Of a stretch of 64,000 nt of DNA, positions 35,547-48,660 are shown one piece after another. A program made the position numbers and the translations under genes. Source of the DNA: Eretmocerus hayati (lineage: Eukaryota; Arthropoda; Insecta; Hymenoptera; Aphelinidae); contig CM056742.1 of assembly GCA_029851415.1 (NCBI GenBank), positions 156,617,121 through 156,681,120 of the forward strand. The letters are read 5' to 3'. Below the pieces are notes generated by a model. That model was given only the letters and a program-made list of their open reading frames with translations, searched no databases and was not told the origin of the DNA. Position 1 is the stretch's first letter; every line of letters begins with the position of its first letter.

Positions 35547-38500
35547 TTAAATTTATCATGAAACCTCTTGCATAAAACGTTCAAGTATAAACGATCAGCG
35601 TATTGGGTGTATCAGGTTCAGAATTTAGTCGATTCCGAAATTTGCACAGCTTGATGTGAGCCCTTCCCTCTCGGAACGCAATACAACGTACACCTGCAGA
35701 GTGACCTCCACATTGCTTTGACTGTGGTTTGTAATAGATGACTCGTTCCCAAGCTAAATAAATAAACTCCGAATTCAAAACAGGAGCCAATTAGTAGCAG
35801 AGATGAGATTTTTTTGAAAAGTCATCTCACTCATTCGATTGCCTTACAGTGAATCATTTTCTTTGAGTATTCTCGTGCTCAACTGTACCATTCAGAGTTC
35901 TCAACCGAGCTTGAATTACGAAGAATGTTGCGCCCAATCATGTCAATTACAAGATCAGTCTAAAACATGGAAATCCTGATAAACTTGTATGTTCAGATCG
36001 GCCGTGGTCAGATCTTGTAAACTAGGCAACAATCTGAACTATCCAGGAAGAGCTAATTTCACGATCTTTCTGTCTCACTTTTTTCCTACCTTTATCCACG
36101 TGTGCGAATGAGACAGCGCTGTGTCAAGCTTGGACAGTTCACCTTGTTGCCGAGTGTACATACAAGTCTGTCATATTGGAACCAGTATACATGCAGAGAA
36201 GAAATTCCTAAGACAGTGTCTATGGAGCATTCATAATTAGAGAAATTCTAGAAGCGAGACTTTTAGTGACACGGTTACTAAGGACTAGGATATAGAGGTG
36301 TAATTATTCCTTTACCAGCTCCTGTTATAGATAGTGAACATCTTCATGAGTTTACTCTATCATAGTGAGCAGTGACTTTTGGTATGACTATGGAAATGAA
36401 TTTGAAGCGGCGATCGACAAAATTGGAGCGGTATGCTTAGTGAACTAGCTCTCAAGGATTACATGGCATACCACCCCGCATAGGAGTTATTCACATCAGA
36501 TAGGAGTGAGATTTGAGAAGCAGATGTTGGGGAAACACCTTTTCCTGGTTAGGGAACAACGAGTGGAGTCAGTGCACAAACCTTGCTGTACCGTGTACAT
36601 GGACAATTTTTCTTTAAATTGCCATTTACCAGCAATTGAGTTCTTGGTTCAGTGGTCTCATAGAAATCTCAATTAGCGAAGCCCACGTACATGGATCCTG
36701 CTGAAATCTTACACACATTGTCTTGATATGGGTACCAACAAAATTGACAGACAGTTTTTTGGTCAGACAAGTCTTCCTGGTCAGGGAACCATATGTAGTC
36801 TTGATGCGCAGAAATTAATAGAAGTATAGGCCTGAATAGATATTCTTACCTCAATAATATTCTAGTTTTAACATACGTCAATCTATTCAGATTTCCTCCG
36901 ACAAAAAAGTCTATATTGTGAGTATCTACTAGAAAAAAAAGTCTTCAAAATAGGAAGCTGACGGTTCATAGCCAACGAGCAAACCAAAATGACCTTTCTC
37001 ATCAAATTATTGTCATTTTGTGTAAATATCTAAGTTCTTACATACTCGATAAGAATTAATTCTTCATGTTTACAGTAAAGAGAAACCAAATCCAAGAAAA
37101 TTTGATGGATTCATTCGCAATTGAGAAGTTTCTATGGCGGACCATCCTATGCCCTTAATGAACAACAGAGAATTCAAATGGAATAAATCAATACCCTCTC
37201 AGATCTTCCGAAATTTGATTCCATTTTTAATGTCTACATCAGGCTCCTCTAGATTTGTAGTCATCAGGTCTTTGGGGGATGGTTCGAGACAGTTGATTTC
37301 AACTTCTGAATAGCTTATTATCGAACTTCTTCCTCATAGTTTATCAGTTATTTGGATCTTCCCTTTATGATTCTGGTTCTGTGTGGTGTTTAGAGACACA
37401 AAAACTCGAAAACCTCACTTGAGACTTGAAGGAGTATCAAATAATTAGATTCCAATCCTCTGTTGGCTCGTTGAAGCAGTCGAATAACCTTAGTGGATTT
37501 TCACAATCAATGTTGCTCATCGAGAATAAGAAAAAAGGGTTGACTAGTCATTATTGTCTCATATGAAACCAAAATGATTAATGTCAATTCAAGCTTCAGG
37601 AATATCTCATGATCGAGCTGCCTGGTCGCGTGAAAAAACGAATCGGTGGAGCTGGAGAGTGGATTCAGAATGCGCATGTGCGATCCACTATCATAACTGA
37701 GAGTAATGTATTGCTTAATGAATGAAATGAGTGCTCTCGATCTATCGCTCTTTCATACCTCTTCCATGAATTCTTGATTCAATTCTGAGGTCATTCGTCT
37801 TGGATCTCGTGTGCTTCTGATTCAGCAGGATGAATTCGAGTGTTCACGAGTTGAATACATTCGGGGTACAAGACTCATTATCTATTCAAGACTATACTAC
37901 CATGCCTTTACGGTTCTCAAGAGATAAGCGCATACCTGGCGTCTGGGTCAATTAGCCAGAGAGCTCAGATCAACGCGACACGCATCCGAATACATCCCTA
38001 ACGACAAAATCGATCAGAAGCTCAACCCGTTCAGTCATGGTGCACCTACTGCAACTGAGTAGCCTAATGCTAATCTTCGACTCGAAATTATTAATCGTCT
38101 TTGAGACAGAATTTCCATCTTATGGTTAGTAGATTACGATAAGCATTAATCACTCACACAAGATCGAAAAGTTGCCGAAAAATCAACCAATTGGGATGCA
38201 CGACTACACCGTCTGATTGCGATTCGGATATGTAAATGTTTCTTGATACGACATGTTCGGCAGCCAGATGTAATGATGTAATGACGTGAAAATTACAAAT
38301 TGAAACTCCTACAATTCGAGATATCTTCGTGAAAATGAGCAAACTCACAAAAATGGAACCCACATCTAAAAGATTGTCACATTCAACTTCTCATCGTGTC
38401 AGTTATACATAAGATATAATCTTTCATGGGACAAAAATTTTGAGGGCGATTTGGGGAGACATTTTTTCCTCTGATGCCTTGAGGATGCACTTTGACGTAT

Positions 38501-40047
38501 GAATTTACTACGAATGTGATAAAAGAATCTCAATTAGAGAGCAAATCTCAAATTGACGAATGAGTGACGTGAGCGTCATAGCAGAAACTCAAATATTAAC
38601 CGAACTCGACTGAAATATTGAAGTCAGCTAAGAGCATTTATGTGAATCAAGAGAGAGATACCCGCAACGTTTCATTTGAAAATGATGATAATTAATGAAT
38701 ATTACTATTCAATTGAAATCCTGATTTAATGTTCGCGGGGTGAACTGGCAGATTCAATATGAATTATCGCAAAATATATTTCGATAATCGAAGTGAAAAC
38801 ATTGGAATCAAAATTTTGCAATAGGAGGGTGAACGAAACAAGATTTTGAGACAGTCAATAATTTTTTTGAGGCCGTACTCTTGAGAATAACAGAGGAGTT
38901 TGAGGAAAAAGTTCTTCAATGATAACTATAGAGATTCGAAGGAAATCTGACAGCAACGAGCATATGTCTGTGAAATTGCAAGAAAAGAATAAGTCAAGAG
39001 CAAGAGGCAAAACAAGACTATTTGCACACGTATCAAAGCAGGACAAGGCCGTTATGGCTGAAACGACTGTGAGAATTCAGAAAATAGGAGAAATGGATCA
39101 AACAAGGGCAAGAATCCAAATCAAAAGTGACAAAGACTACCAGGCCGGAAAGGAGACAAACGCAAAGTCGGAGGAATGGAGTGAAAAGGGATTTCGATGA
39201 AAGGCAGACAAGAAACAAGAGTGAAGAGTATAATGGGGAGCAAGAAACGACTTATTCATCGCTGCAAGCCTTTCTCCGAGGCCGTGAGTACGTTCGTTAT
39301 AATACTCGTAATACGGATAATACCCGTAATGCCTGTGTAACGCATTACACGCCATCACACGAGCCAAAGCAGTAAGTGAACCGAACGACGACCGACGTCG
39401 GCCTTGTCAGCAAATTCTCACCTTCGTGTGATGGCAAACAGCTGTGAGAGTGAGAGTATACGCGAGTCGAGACCATCGAGACAATCTTCATTAGAATTTG
39501 CCTGGGAAATTTCAGATGTTATTTCGCATCGAGTAGTCAATCTTCGGTGTCAATTTTAAACCGATAATGAAATTTTAATTTTAGTTCAAGAGTAGCAAAT
39601 TTTATTTTAAAAATATTTCATACCTGGAGAATGAGAATCTCGAAAGGCTGTAATCATAAATGGAGATTGTATCCTTCAAAAATACTACTTTTTGGAATTT
39701 TCGAAATAACAACTACTATGGAATAATTTCTCGATCCAAACCTTGAGCGAGTTCGAAGTTCTGTCTAGAATAAAAATGACATCAATCAACTTCAATGTTG
39801 AGACCTTTCTCGGAAATTGTGTCTGCGTGAGAATTTCCTCAAAATTTTTTGAGTGTTATTCTTGCTGAATTATTCAACACATTCTCTACAATCTTATCGA
39901 ACTCATATGATCATGCTCGCTTAAGTAAGTAACTGGAAGGGGAAGAATCTATGGCCCACAATCTACCCCCAATTAACCAGCACTTTAAGATGCTAGCACT
40001 CTGGCCGACGATTCTTCATTCGCACATGAGAAGTTCATCGTCTTCTT
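35547..40047. other. Intergenic; one faint duplication
   Basis: No gene is supported. A diverged direct repeat of a TCCTGGTTAGGGAAC-type block occurs at about 36541 and 36775, with further weak matches around them, suggesting an old duplication of about 230 bp. The frame at 38919-39200 is rich in Lys/Arg/Glu because the strand is purine-rich, and has no other support. Confidence 0.35.
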
Positions 40048-41335
40048 GATACACTGTCAGTTAAAATGCACTTTGCGCACAGTTAGCCGACTTTTACTCT
40101 CTGTATATCAAAATAGTAATTGCGATACAAGGGTGTAAAAACTTTCTCTCGGGTCCGAGTGATTAGTTTCCGGACCGAGCCGCAGGCGAGGATCGCGATC
40201 ACCGGGAGGATGCGAAAAATAGGTTTCACTCCAGTGTATTGAACCATGGTCTTCGCGAGTAAAAAACGACAGAATGTGCGCAAAGTACACTTTTAATCAC
40301 AGTGTATCGAAATAGTATGTTTTGCACCAAGTTCACGAGGTTGTAGCTCGCCTTTGAGCGATTGGTTTTCGGCCCGAGCCGCAGACGAGGGTCGAAATAA
40401 TCGCTCGGAAGCGGGGAACCTCAAGAACGAGGTACAAATACTATTTTATGCAATTTTACGAGCACCCAAACATCGGAGAACTGCATAACGTATCATTTGA
40501 TCGACAGTGCCTTACGCCCGGTAATTTTCGTTCACTTCTCACCTAGCCAAACGAAATTGTACATTTCGATACAAGGGTGGAAATAGTACATTTCGATACA
40601 AGGGTGGAAATAGTACATTTCGATACAAGGGCGTAAAACGTTTTATTCGCGTCCGAGTGATGGGTTTCCGGCCCGAGCCGCAGGCGAGGGTCGGAATCAT
40701 CACGAGGATGCGAATAATAGGTTTCACGCCCGTGTATCTAACTATACTTTTACTCACAGTTTATCGAAAAGTATAGTTAGATACACGGGCGTAAAACCTA
40801 TTATTCGCATCCTCGTGATAATTCCGACCCTCGCCTGCGGCTCGGGCCGGAAACCCATCACTCGAACGCGAATAAAACGTTTTACGCCCTTGTATCGAAA
40901 TGTACTATTTTGCGTCCGAGTGATGGGTTTACGGCCTGAGATGTAGGCGAAGGTCGGAATCATCACGAGGATGCGAAAAATAGGTTTTACGTCCGTGTAT
41001 CAAACTGTGTTTTTCGACAAACTGTGCGAGACAGTAGAAAATCAGTTTTCCACCTTTGTATCGAAATAAACTATTTCATTAATCTAGCCTAAAAGTGCCA
41101 CGTTCAAATTCAATTTTAAGGTTTTCGTAAATAGTACATTTCGATACAAGGGCGTAAAACGTTTTATTCGCGTCTGAGTGATGGGTTTCCGGCGCGAGCC
41201 GCAGGCGAGGGTCGGAATCATCACGAGGATGCGAATAATATGTTTTACGGCCGTGTATCTAACTATACTTTTCGATAAACTGTGAGTAAAAGTCGACAAA
41301 CTGTGCGCAAAGTGCACTTTTACGCACAGTGTATC
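40048..41335. mobile_element. Composite fold-back made of 117-bp palindromic modules
   Basis: The whole 1.29 kb unit has inverted ends of about 63 bp: GATACACTGTCAGTTAAAAT and CACTTTGCGCACAG at the left mirror the sequence ending ACGCACAGTGTATC at 41335. Inside lie modules of exactly 117 bp at 40124-40240 (+), 40622-40738 (+), 40780-40896 (-) and 41143-41259 (+), a left-truncated copy at 40912-41001 (+), and a variant at about 40323-40481. Each module is itself a palindrome with GATACAAGGGCG / CGCCCGTGTATC ends and the apex CCCGAGCCGCAGGCGAGGG. Three 27-bp direct repeats of a TTTCGATACAAGGGTGG motif lie at about 40564-40640. Minus-strand open frames are by-products of the repeats. Confidence 0.8.
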
Positions 41336-44300
41336 GAAAAAAATAATACATGCGCACTTCACTTGCAAGCTCACTTTGGACACTGGATAACATGTTTATC
41401 TTGCTGTGCTCGACACACAAACCGTCCTAATAGTCCCCGAAATGGGCTGACGCACTCCGCTGGTAGAGATGACCATTTGAACATTCTTTCTGTCCACCTA
41501 TGACATACATAGCTATAGTAACAATGCGTAGCAATGCGACTTGGCCAGTTTTTGGCCAAAAAATGTTCACCAATCCTGCAACTGTCAGTACGGAATTAAA
41601 TTATCAAAAAATATTCGCACCACCCAATTTGAACTCAGCTCAATACTTCTCTGGCGTGAGAATTTGTTTCCTCATGCGAAACTCAAGTGCTTCACAAACA
41701 AAAATGTCACAGCAATCTCTCCTTGTCATAACGGACAAAATAGATTCTGCGATGTTCATCCATATTTCTCCATCTCGATCGCAACCTTATTCGAATTTGA
41801 AACAAAGGGAATCATCGTAAAGAAGTACGCCGGTGTACGCACAAATGTCCGATGATATCGAGCCAATTAACCAGGAATTTAATAAGCTCCTAGCCATCAA
41901 CAAAACGATACGAGGGCGAACAAGAATTTCCACTTTTGCTTGGTACATACATTATAACGCGTACTTGCACTCACAGAATGCAAACGAGTAAAGAGAGAGA
42001 AAGAAGAGGCAACGGCAACATCCAAACGGTGTAATTTATCAAGGTACGCGAGATAGCGGTAGAAACGTGGACCATGTTTTTCCAAGCCAACAACAGCAGC
42101 ATCAGTCGTATAACACGTAAAAGAAGCGTGAAATACACGTATGTATAAGGTGCGCAAGAATTGAACGAAAGCAAACTCGCGCAAAAATGTGTATTGCCTA
42201 TACACTCGTCGATTCAGGAATCTTCTTGCGAGTATCGTCGTATATGTTAGACTTCTCAGCTTCCACTGAGTCTTGGAATCCAGGGATTGCTTGCCTTGTT
42301 GCCAAAAGAAAATACTAGCCCTTGAAGAGCTCAGTCTCTTGATACAGAAAAGCGAACATGATTCAAATCACGTGCATTTACGCGTGCACGAGCTTCGCAG
42401 GACGCCTGATACATACGGCATGAGGTCTGAACTGCGATCATTATAGTGTATATCCTATGTTGAGGAATAGGGAATGGGTATAGTCCTCCCTTTTTTCCTC
42501 ATGCGATCTTTGTTTCGATATCAGAAGTCGAGTAGCGCACGGGGTTTTCTGTCTGCTCCCGTGGAGAATTTGAGAAAATACCGTGAACGTAAATCGGCAA
42601 TGGGGAAGAGGAATTTTGTATCATCTGTGATTTATGGGTTTTTATCCGACTGGGAATAAAATTACGAACGAGATGTTTCCAAAACTCTGGGGATCTACAA
42701 GGGCTTTCGAGGGTATTCATATATCTTTTCCAAGCATCTGTGAGAATTTACACTTGGATATGATAAGCGTGCATGATAATAATGATCACTCGCACTCATT
42801 TTGTATGGCATTTGATGTTTAGAAGTATTTGATGATCTTTGTTTGAAACCGGTTGAACAATGAAACTTGAATAATCAATAAAAGTGCGAGAGTGATAATG
42901 TAGTTCCCTCAATTTCTGATAAAAGACTCCAAAAAATTGGATGCAAATGAGTTATCTAGGCGCTGTATACTCCTCTTTTCCAGTATTCTCATTTCTGACA
43001 AATGCGAGCCTTTATATTAATCATGAAATGAATCTGTACGGTTGGATAGAAGGTTGCGTGGAATATCGGAGGGCCATTTCATGATTAAGATAACACAGGC
43101 TTGATTCTAAATAGTTATCGACGATAACGCTTCGCCTTGTGATAAATAGTTCAAGCGACTGCAGAATATTAATAAACTGCTGAATGACCACGTTGGCTAT
43201 TACAGACTGAATCTGATAATTATGTGTTATGGGCAGCAAGATCATCATCGATGAAAAATTCTTTACAATATGAGTTCTTGCTTTATCGCAAAAATAGATC
43301 GAGTACTATGAGTCACTCCATGCGCGAGATTTGCGTGCAACAAATATGAGAATAAAACGGATGTATGCTCTCATCTTGATCAAACAAGGAATAGTAATAA
43401 ATAATTACTGAACGCGGACAGCATCAATTAATCTTCGTCTAAAATGAAGAAACGATGAAAGAGTTGAACTTGCTCAAGATATCATGAATTTCATTCTATC
43501 ATATTCAAACTGATATGAGTGTTTCGTCATTTTTGTAAAAACATAATCTACAAATACTTCGTGTAACACCAATTTTACAGCAAGAATTTGGGAAAGGTGG
43601 TATACTAAGATATTCCCTGAATTCATTATTCCTTTGAAAAACTGTCGATTGATTTCGATCTTTCATCTTTCGTGAGATCCATGACCACGACCTTGTATCC
43701 ATCCATGACTTATGAAAAGGAAGAGAATAAAAAGCTATGTCAATAAAAAAATCATAAATGTGAGCGTGATATATGGTAAACTTTTCCTAGCTCTGCTCTT
43801 TAGTTGGATCAGGGAAATGATGACAATTCTTTGAAATAAATTTGATGATTTTCATGTGTCATGAATATTCCGTACACAGTCCATTTGAGGTAAATCTTTA
43901 GATATAGTAAAACATCAGAACATGTTTCCATTATCTTTCTTGGGTCTACATCAAAAAGCAATCATCATCTCAATCCCTAAACGAACCCTGGCAATTACGA
44001 ACCTTCCCGAAGTACAGGAAGTTGGTCACGAGGGGAGCGTTCGAGGTCGAAAATCTCGTAGGGGAGAAGAGATTCATAGAGCAAACTATGACCATATCCT
44101 ACTTCTCGAAAAACTTTCCGATACACGATGATTCAGCTCTCGTACAGTCTTCCCCAAAATAATGGATGAGAAAAAAGTGAAGTCTTCCGTGTTGAGACAA
44201 GAGCTATCATTATACTCATAATACCTGTGCGGCCACTCACACTGCCAAGGAGACACCATCCAAACGGGATCGGGTGATCTCCCACAGCAAAGTGCTTCTA

Positions 44301-44498
44301 AGCACTGCCGCGGACCTCCGAGCTGACTGCGCTATACATGAATTTATGCGAGCATGAGAAGCCAGCGAAACAAAATACTATTTATGATATCTAATTCAGG
44401 TCAAACCCTATTTAAACCTTAGGCAGTGTCGAGCTCATTTTTGAAAACCGTAGAATGAGACTATGCACCCGAGAATATAAATGCGAGATAGCAACTAA
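41336..44498. other. Intergenic, no gene supported
   Basis: Several frames of 60-106 codons exist on both strands (for example 41500-41820 and 41897-42205) without splice sites or recognisable motifs. A GC-richer patch at 44230-44345 was checked for an RNA gene (5S-like appearance) without a convincing match. Confidence 0.35.
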
Positions 44499-44827
44499 CA
44501 AGGGGGGACCACGGGGTCCGGGTCGCTAATCTCGCCCAAAATTATTTTGCAGTTTTTTATCTTCGAGAGTATGAAGAATCCAGAGTAACTCCGTCAAATG
44601 GGCCTCCTGCCCAAAGATACAGCCACTGAGATTATCATTGCTCATATAGGCCCATGTTAAAAAGTGGTATATATAGATATACTGGTAATGCCAACGTTTT
44701 CACTTGTAGCTCTGGACAGGAGGCCCATTTGACGGAGTTACTTGAGATTCTTCATATTCTAGATGGTACCAAACTGTGAAAAGAATTTGGGGATGATTGG
44801 TGACCCGGACCCCGTGGTCCCCCCTTG
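44499..44827. mobile_element. 329-bp fold-back MITE with TAA target duplication, copy A
   Basis: TAA occurs directly before (44496-44498) and after (44828-44830). The ends are perfect inverted repeats starting CAAGGGGGGACCACGGGGTC, and the arms pair again further in (AGTAACTCCGTCAAATGGGC on the left, its near-complement on the right). The centre holds AGTGGTATATATAGATATAC. A 3-bp TAA duplication points to PIF/Harbinger. Copy B at 52064 has the same length, duplication and core but different arms. It has no coding capacity. Confidence 0.85.
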
Positions 44828-44830
44828 TAA

Positions 44831-47800
44831 GTATGATAGAAACATTCATGCTAGGGATAATTCTTAGTTAAGATATGTTGGGTGCAAACAAGGGCGAAGG
44901 GTAAAATTAGTGGAGGAAGGACTTGTTCCACTTGAAAACCAAAATGAACATTTTACAGTCAATTGCCTCCGGTCGGAAGTCATGTTAGATCAGACCCTTC
45001 AAAATACCTTCATTTTCCAGATCTTTTTAGAAATGTAATCCAAAAATACGCGAAAAGTTGTAATGTTTAAGCTTGCAACGAGAATGGGATGACCCACTTG
45101 CCTTGAGTTTCTTGTGGGATTCCAAAATTATCTACTCTTATTTTTAGAGAGACACATAAAACCTCTCGAGCAAAATACCTACATATGTGAAATTACCTTT
45201 ATAACTGAAAAAAAGATTAAGGAAACCGTTTGACCTCACTACATATTTCCATCTTCCGTAAATGACCCACAGTTTTTTAGTCTCTAATATGCAAATCCTA
45301 CATCTGAGAGTGAAATCCTATGAAAATCTCAAAGGATTGGGAAATGATTCAAGGAAATTTCAAGGATTTCAAAGATTAGGTGTCAAATTCAAGGAGATTC
45401 CAGGATTTCCAGGAATTAAAGGATCTACAGATACCCTGCCTCCCCAAGTAAATGACAGATTTTTATACGAGACAGGTGTTTTGCCTGCCAGGTTTTACCT
45501 CGAATTTCACCTCGCGTTTCATTGTATTTGGATTTTCCATGTTCATCTCAAGTCTCGCCGGGGTGTCTGAGAGGCTTAGTAGGATGATGGGCGATATTCA
45601 GATCAGGGATTCTATGCATCATGTACATATCGAGGGGAACATGTTGATGCCACAAGATTTACTCACTATTTGTAACTTTGGGAATAATCTTCCAAAGAAT
45701 TCGATATAATCTTCAACGAATTGAATAGCCACCGGACGAGGAAAATTCCACATTTCGATCGTTTGATGATAAGCTCGATGCTCAAGTTCTTCGTTTAAAC
45801 TTGATGAATGCCAGCCTAGTCTATTTCCAATCAGACGACAATCAAAGATGATATTTTATCTCTCAGACTAGGTGAATTGCTATTTCTAGAGTCAAAGATA
45901 GCGCGAATCTATCTTCTATGGAATCTACTTCGTCAACATAATAGAGGTGATGTACATCAGGCCTACGTCAATAAGCAGTGATGTGAGAAGAGAAAGGGTA
46001 GTAGCCGATGATAGTTGCCGTTCAGGTTTTGCTGCAAGGGATCGTTAAGATAATCGACGCTATCTTCCTCCTAACTTGGCCTTAGCTGTCTTGATACGAT
46101 ATACTCGACATACCCGGGCCCGTTGCTTTACAAGTACGCATGAACGCTCACTCGTCCCTCGTCTATAAGATACGAGTCTGGTCTACATGCATGCATGGGA
46201 TGCTTGCACGCCAACTACTTGTACCTTGTACAAAACTAGTCAGACGTCTGGGATGAGCTCGGAACCCTGGGATATGTAGTGCTGCGGGCGCGACAGTCAA
46301 GGTCGGAATAGGTAGGGATTGGTAAGGATACGTCTACGTGGGTTTTGCAGATAGAGACTCGAGATGCTAGTTAAAAGATGGAAAGAGACAGAATCGATCT
46401 TGGCCTTGAAATTGAAAGCCGAACAAGTATTGTAACAAGTGTACAAATTTTATTAACCCATAGGCACTTGGTGGGTCCTGCAGGGGCCATTAACAATATG
46501 TTGAATTTCATACATCCATGTCACTATTACATTCCTCTCAAGATTCCATCATCTTGTTTTAGGCCATACCTGACTTTTTTATATGGTTATTGAGGCCTGT
46601 CAAGCGTCTTTACGTTTCTATAGACCACTTTCAGAAAATTGTTCGACCGAATTTTCAAATTAGTAAAAATGACTCGTCATTGTACGATCACTATTATTCT
46701 ATGTTTCATGAGTTTTCAATCGGGTTTGAGTCTATGGGGAGTTTTCAGTGGTGTAAAGAGCACTCTCTTGACCAAGAGTGCTCGTCTAAAATATTCATGA
46801 ATAACCAAATTTGTGAGAAATCTCATTATGACGCTTTGGATGACCCGGTGTAATGAAAGACATTCTACAATGTTTTATGAGATTCTACGTACATTGCGCC
46901 TAATCGGAACCTCCAAAGAAGCGAATCAAATCAGGAAACAAAATATCTACCTGATTTGAGATGGTCTCGGTTTCTGTGGGTTAATCAACAAGGATATTTA
47001 GAGAGCACCAATGTTAGAATCATGATTTGTTGCCTCAGTGATATGAATCTACTGAAAATATAATCACGAGCTCGTGAGTCATCTATTTCCCAAATGTGAA
47101 GCAAAGAATAAGTCATGAGTTGTCACTTTATCTTACACGGAAAAGTAGACGAGGGAGATGAAATTTTCTTCTGCATTGCAGGAAAGACATCTAAACAGTG
47201 TCAACACGAGTCAGAAGGAAGATGCGTGAATCACTTATGCAGTGTGAAAAAGCTGAGTGAAAAATCAAGCAAATATGCGTCAAAATAGGAGCAAAGATTT
47301 GTGCTTCGTATTTGAATTTCGTCATATGACGCACTCGTTGAATGAGTATGAAGCAGCATACTATGGTACCACAGTATCAAATCAAGGCTGTTGTTATTTT
47401 GATTCGAACTGTCTCCCTTGGATCAAAGCAACATGATGAGTTGGGTCAACACTCTTTCGATCGATAATTTAGAGATTAGAGCCCCGCTCGTCCATCATTT
47501 CGTGTGGTTTTACCCAGAAAACTGTTTTTTATTCTCAGACAGTCAATTTCCGACATACGCGTAGAATTTTCAAGAACGAGCTCGTATTCACACATCCAAG
47601 AAACGCCTATAAAATACATAAGGGTTTTAGAGGAGTGTGAGGATTAAAAAATAATTGGCTGGTCGAAAATTGAATAAAAAAGTGAGAAGAGTCGGCGATT
47701 ATATAGGAGTCAACGAGAAGACAAAAACCGTAGTCAGTATCATCAATATCAGTAGCATGATGATCAGGAGATCCTTGAACTCGTTCTGGTATACCAGTCA

Positions 47801-48154
47801 TGGAAGTGTCACAATTCACACGAGATGAAAATGCTGTGATGCACAAGTCCTAAGACTCGCGAGATGTTCTTTGACGGTCCCACATCGGACATGTGTTTAC
47901 GACCGTGTCATCAGGGCGTTCCATTAGTTCAGCCTCTCCCCTTTCCAAAACTCGAACATAGTTCCGAGTATCAAAAAAGAACCGGAAAATGTGTCTCCTA
48001 AAATCGAGGAGGAAGCTCAGAAATGGACTCAGATTTGACCTTGAACGTGACCTTGATTGTTCTTTAGAGGTCACATCGAATTTTTCCGAATGGTGTGACG
48101 GATTTTGAAAGAGCACAAAATTGCTTACTCTATTATGATTTTCTGCCAATCTTT
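44831..48154. other. Intergenic, nothing firmly recognised
   Basis: Low-complexity AAGGATTTC-type sequence occurs at about 45340-45420. A GC-richer patch at 46000-46380 carries a TATA-like CTATAAGA near 46163, but no exon could be attached to it. Confidence 0.35.
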
Positions 48155-48660
48155 TGGATGATCTCTAGGGGCTACTTGGGATTCACAAGTATCTGGGTAG
48201 TGATTCCACGTATTAGAGCTAGAGCAATAGTCTAAATTAGAGAGTTATCTCTCAAAAACCTTGACTCTCATTGGGTTTTGGCTCGATTTTTAGTATAGTT
48301 ACAACAATTCGTACTTTGGATCCTAAAAATGTGACGACTGAGTCGAGATATGCCTTTCTAGGGTCACAAGTTTCCGAATAGTGGTTCAACGTGCCAGAGC
48401 TGAAGCAATAGTTTGGATCAGAAAGTCATTTTTCGAACAAACCTAGAATCCGCTTCACCCTTGCCCTGTGACCTTCAGTAAAACCTTCTCCCCGTTAAAG
48501 GTCAACTTGAGCCTAAGTATGCTTAACCTGATTTTTGATTTTGAATCTTAAAAGTTTGATAAATCTTGAGCCCGGGTGTCTCTCTGCCAATTCCGTTCAT
48601 GACTCTGCGAGGTCACAAGTCTCTATATGAGTAGTTCCGTTGAAACTTTGATATTTGGAG
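48155..48660. repeat. Two to three diverged direct repeats of about 200 bp
   Basis: Blocks beginning CTAGGGGCTACTTGGGATTC (about 48165) and CTAGGGTCACAAGTTTCC (about 48358) each continue with a GTAGTG- or AGTGGTTC-type segment, AGAGCTNNAGCAATAGT and a final AACCT. A third, shorter match with GGTCACAAGTCTC begins near 48610. No terminal inverted repeats were found. Confidence 0.5.

Noticed and set aside
33205..37160. 17-bp identity (GGGCATAGGATGGTCC-type) between about 33330 and 37140
   Set aside because: A single short match with no extension on either side is within chance expectation for a window this size.
38919..39200. 93-codon Lys/Glu/Arg-rich frame
   Set aside because: The composition reflects a purine-rich strand; no splice sites, signal peptide or recognisable motif.
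40083..41383. Minus-strand frames with repeated FTPLYRNVLF-like segments
   Set aside because: They are translations of the 117-bp modules and their flanks, present in inverted orientation as well; not protein-conserving.
44225..44345. Possible 5S rRNA or other small RNA gene on the minus strand
   Set aside because: Only short words resemble 5S; the internal control region and the pairing expected of 5S were not found.
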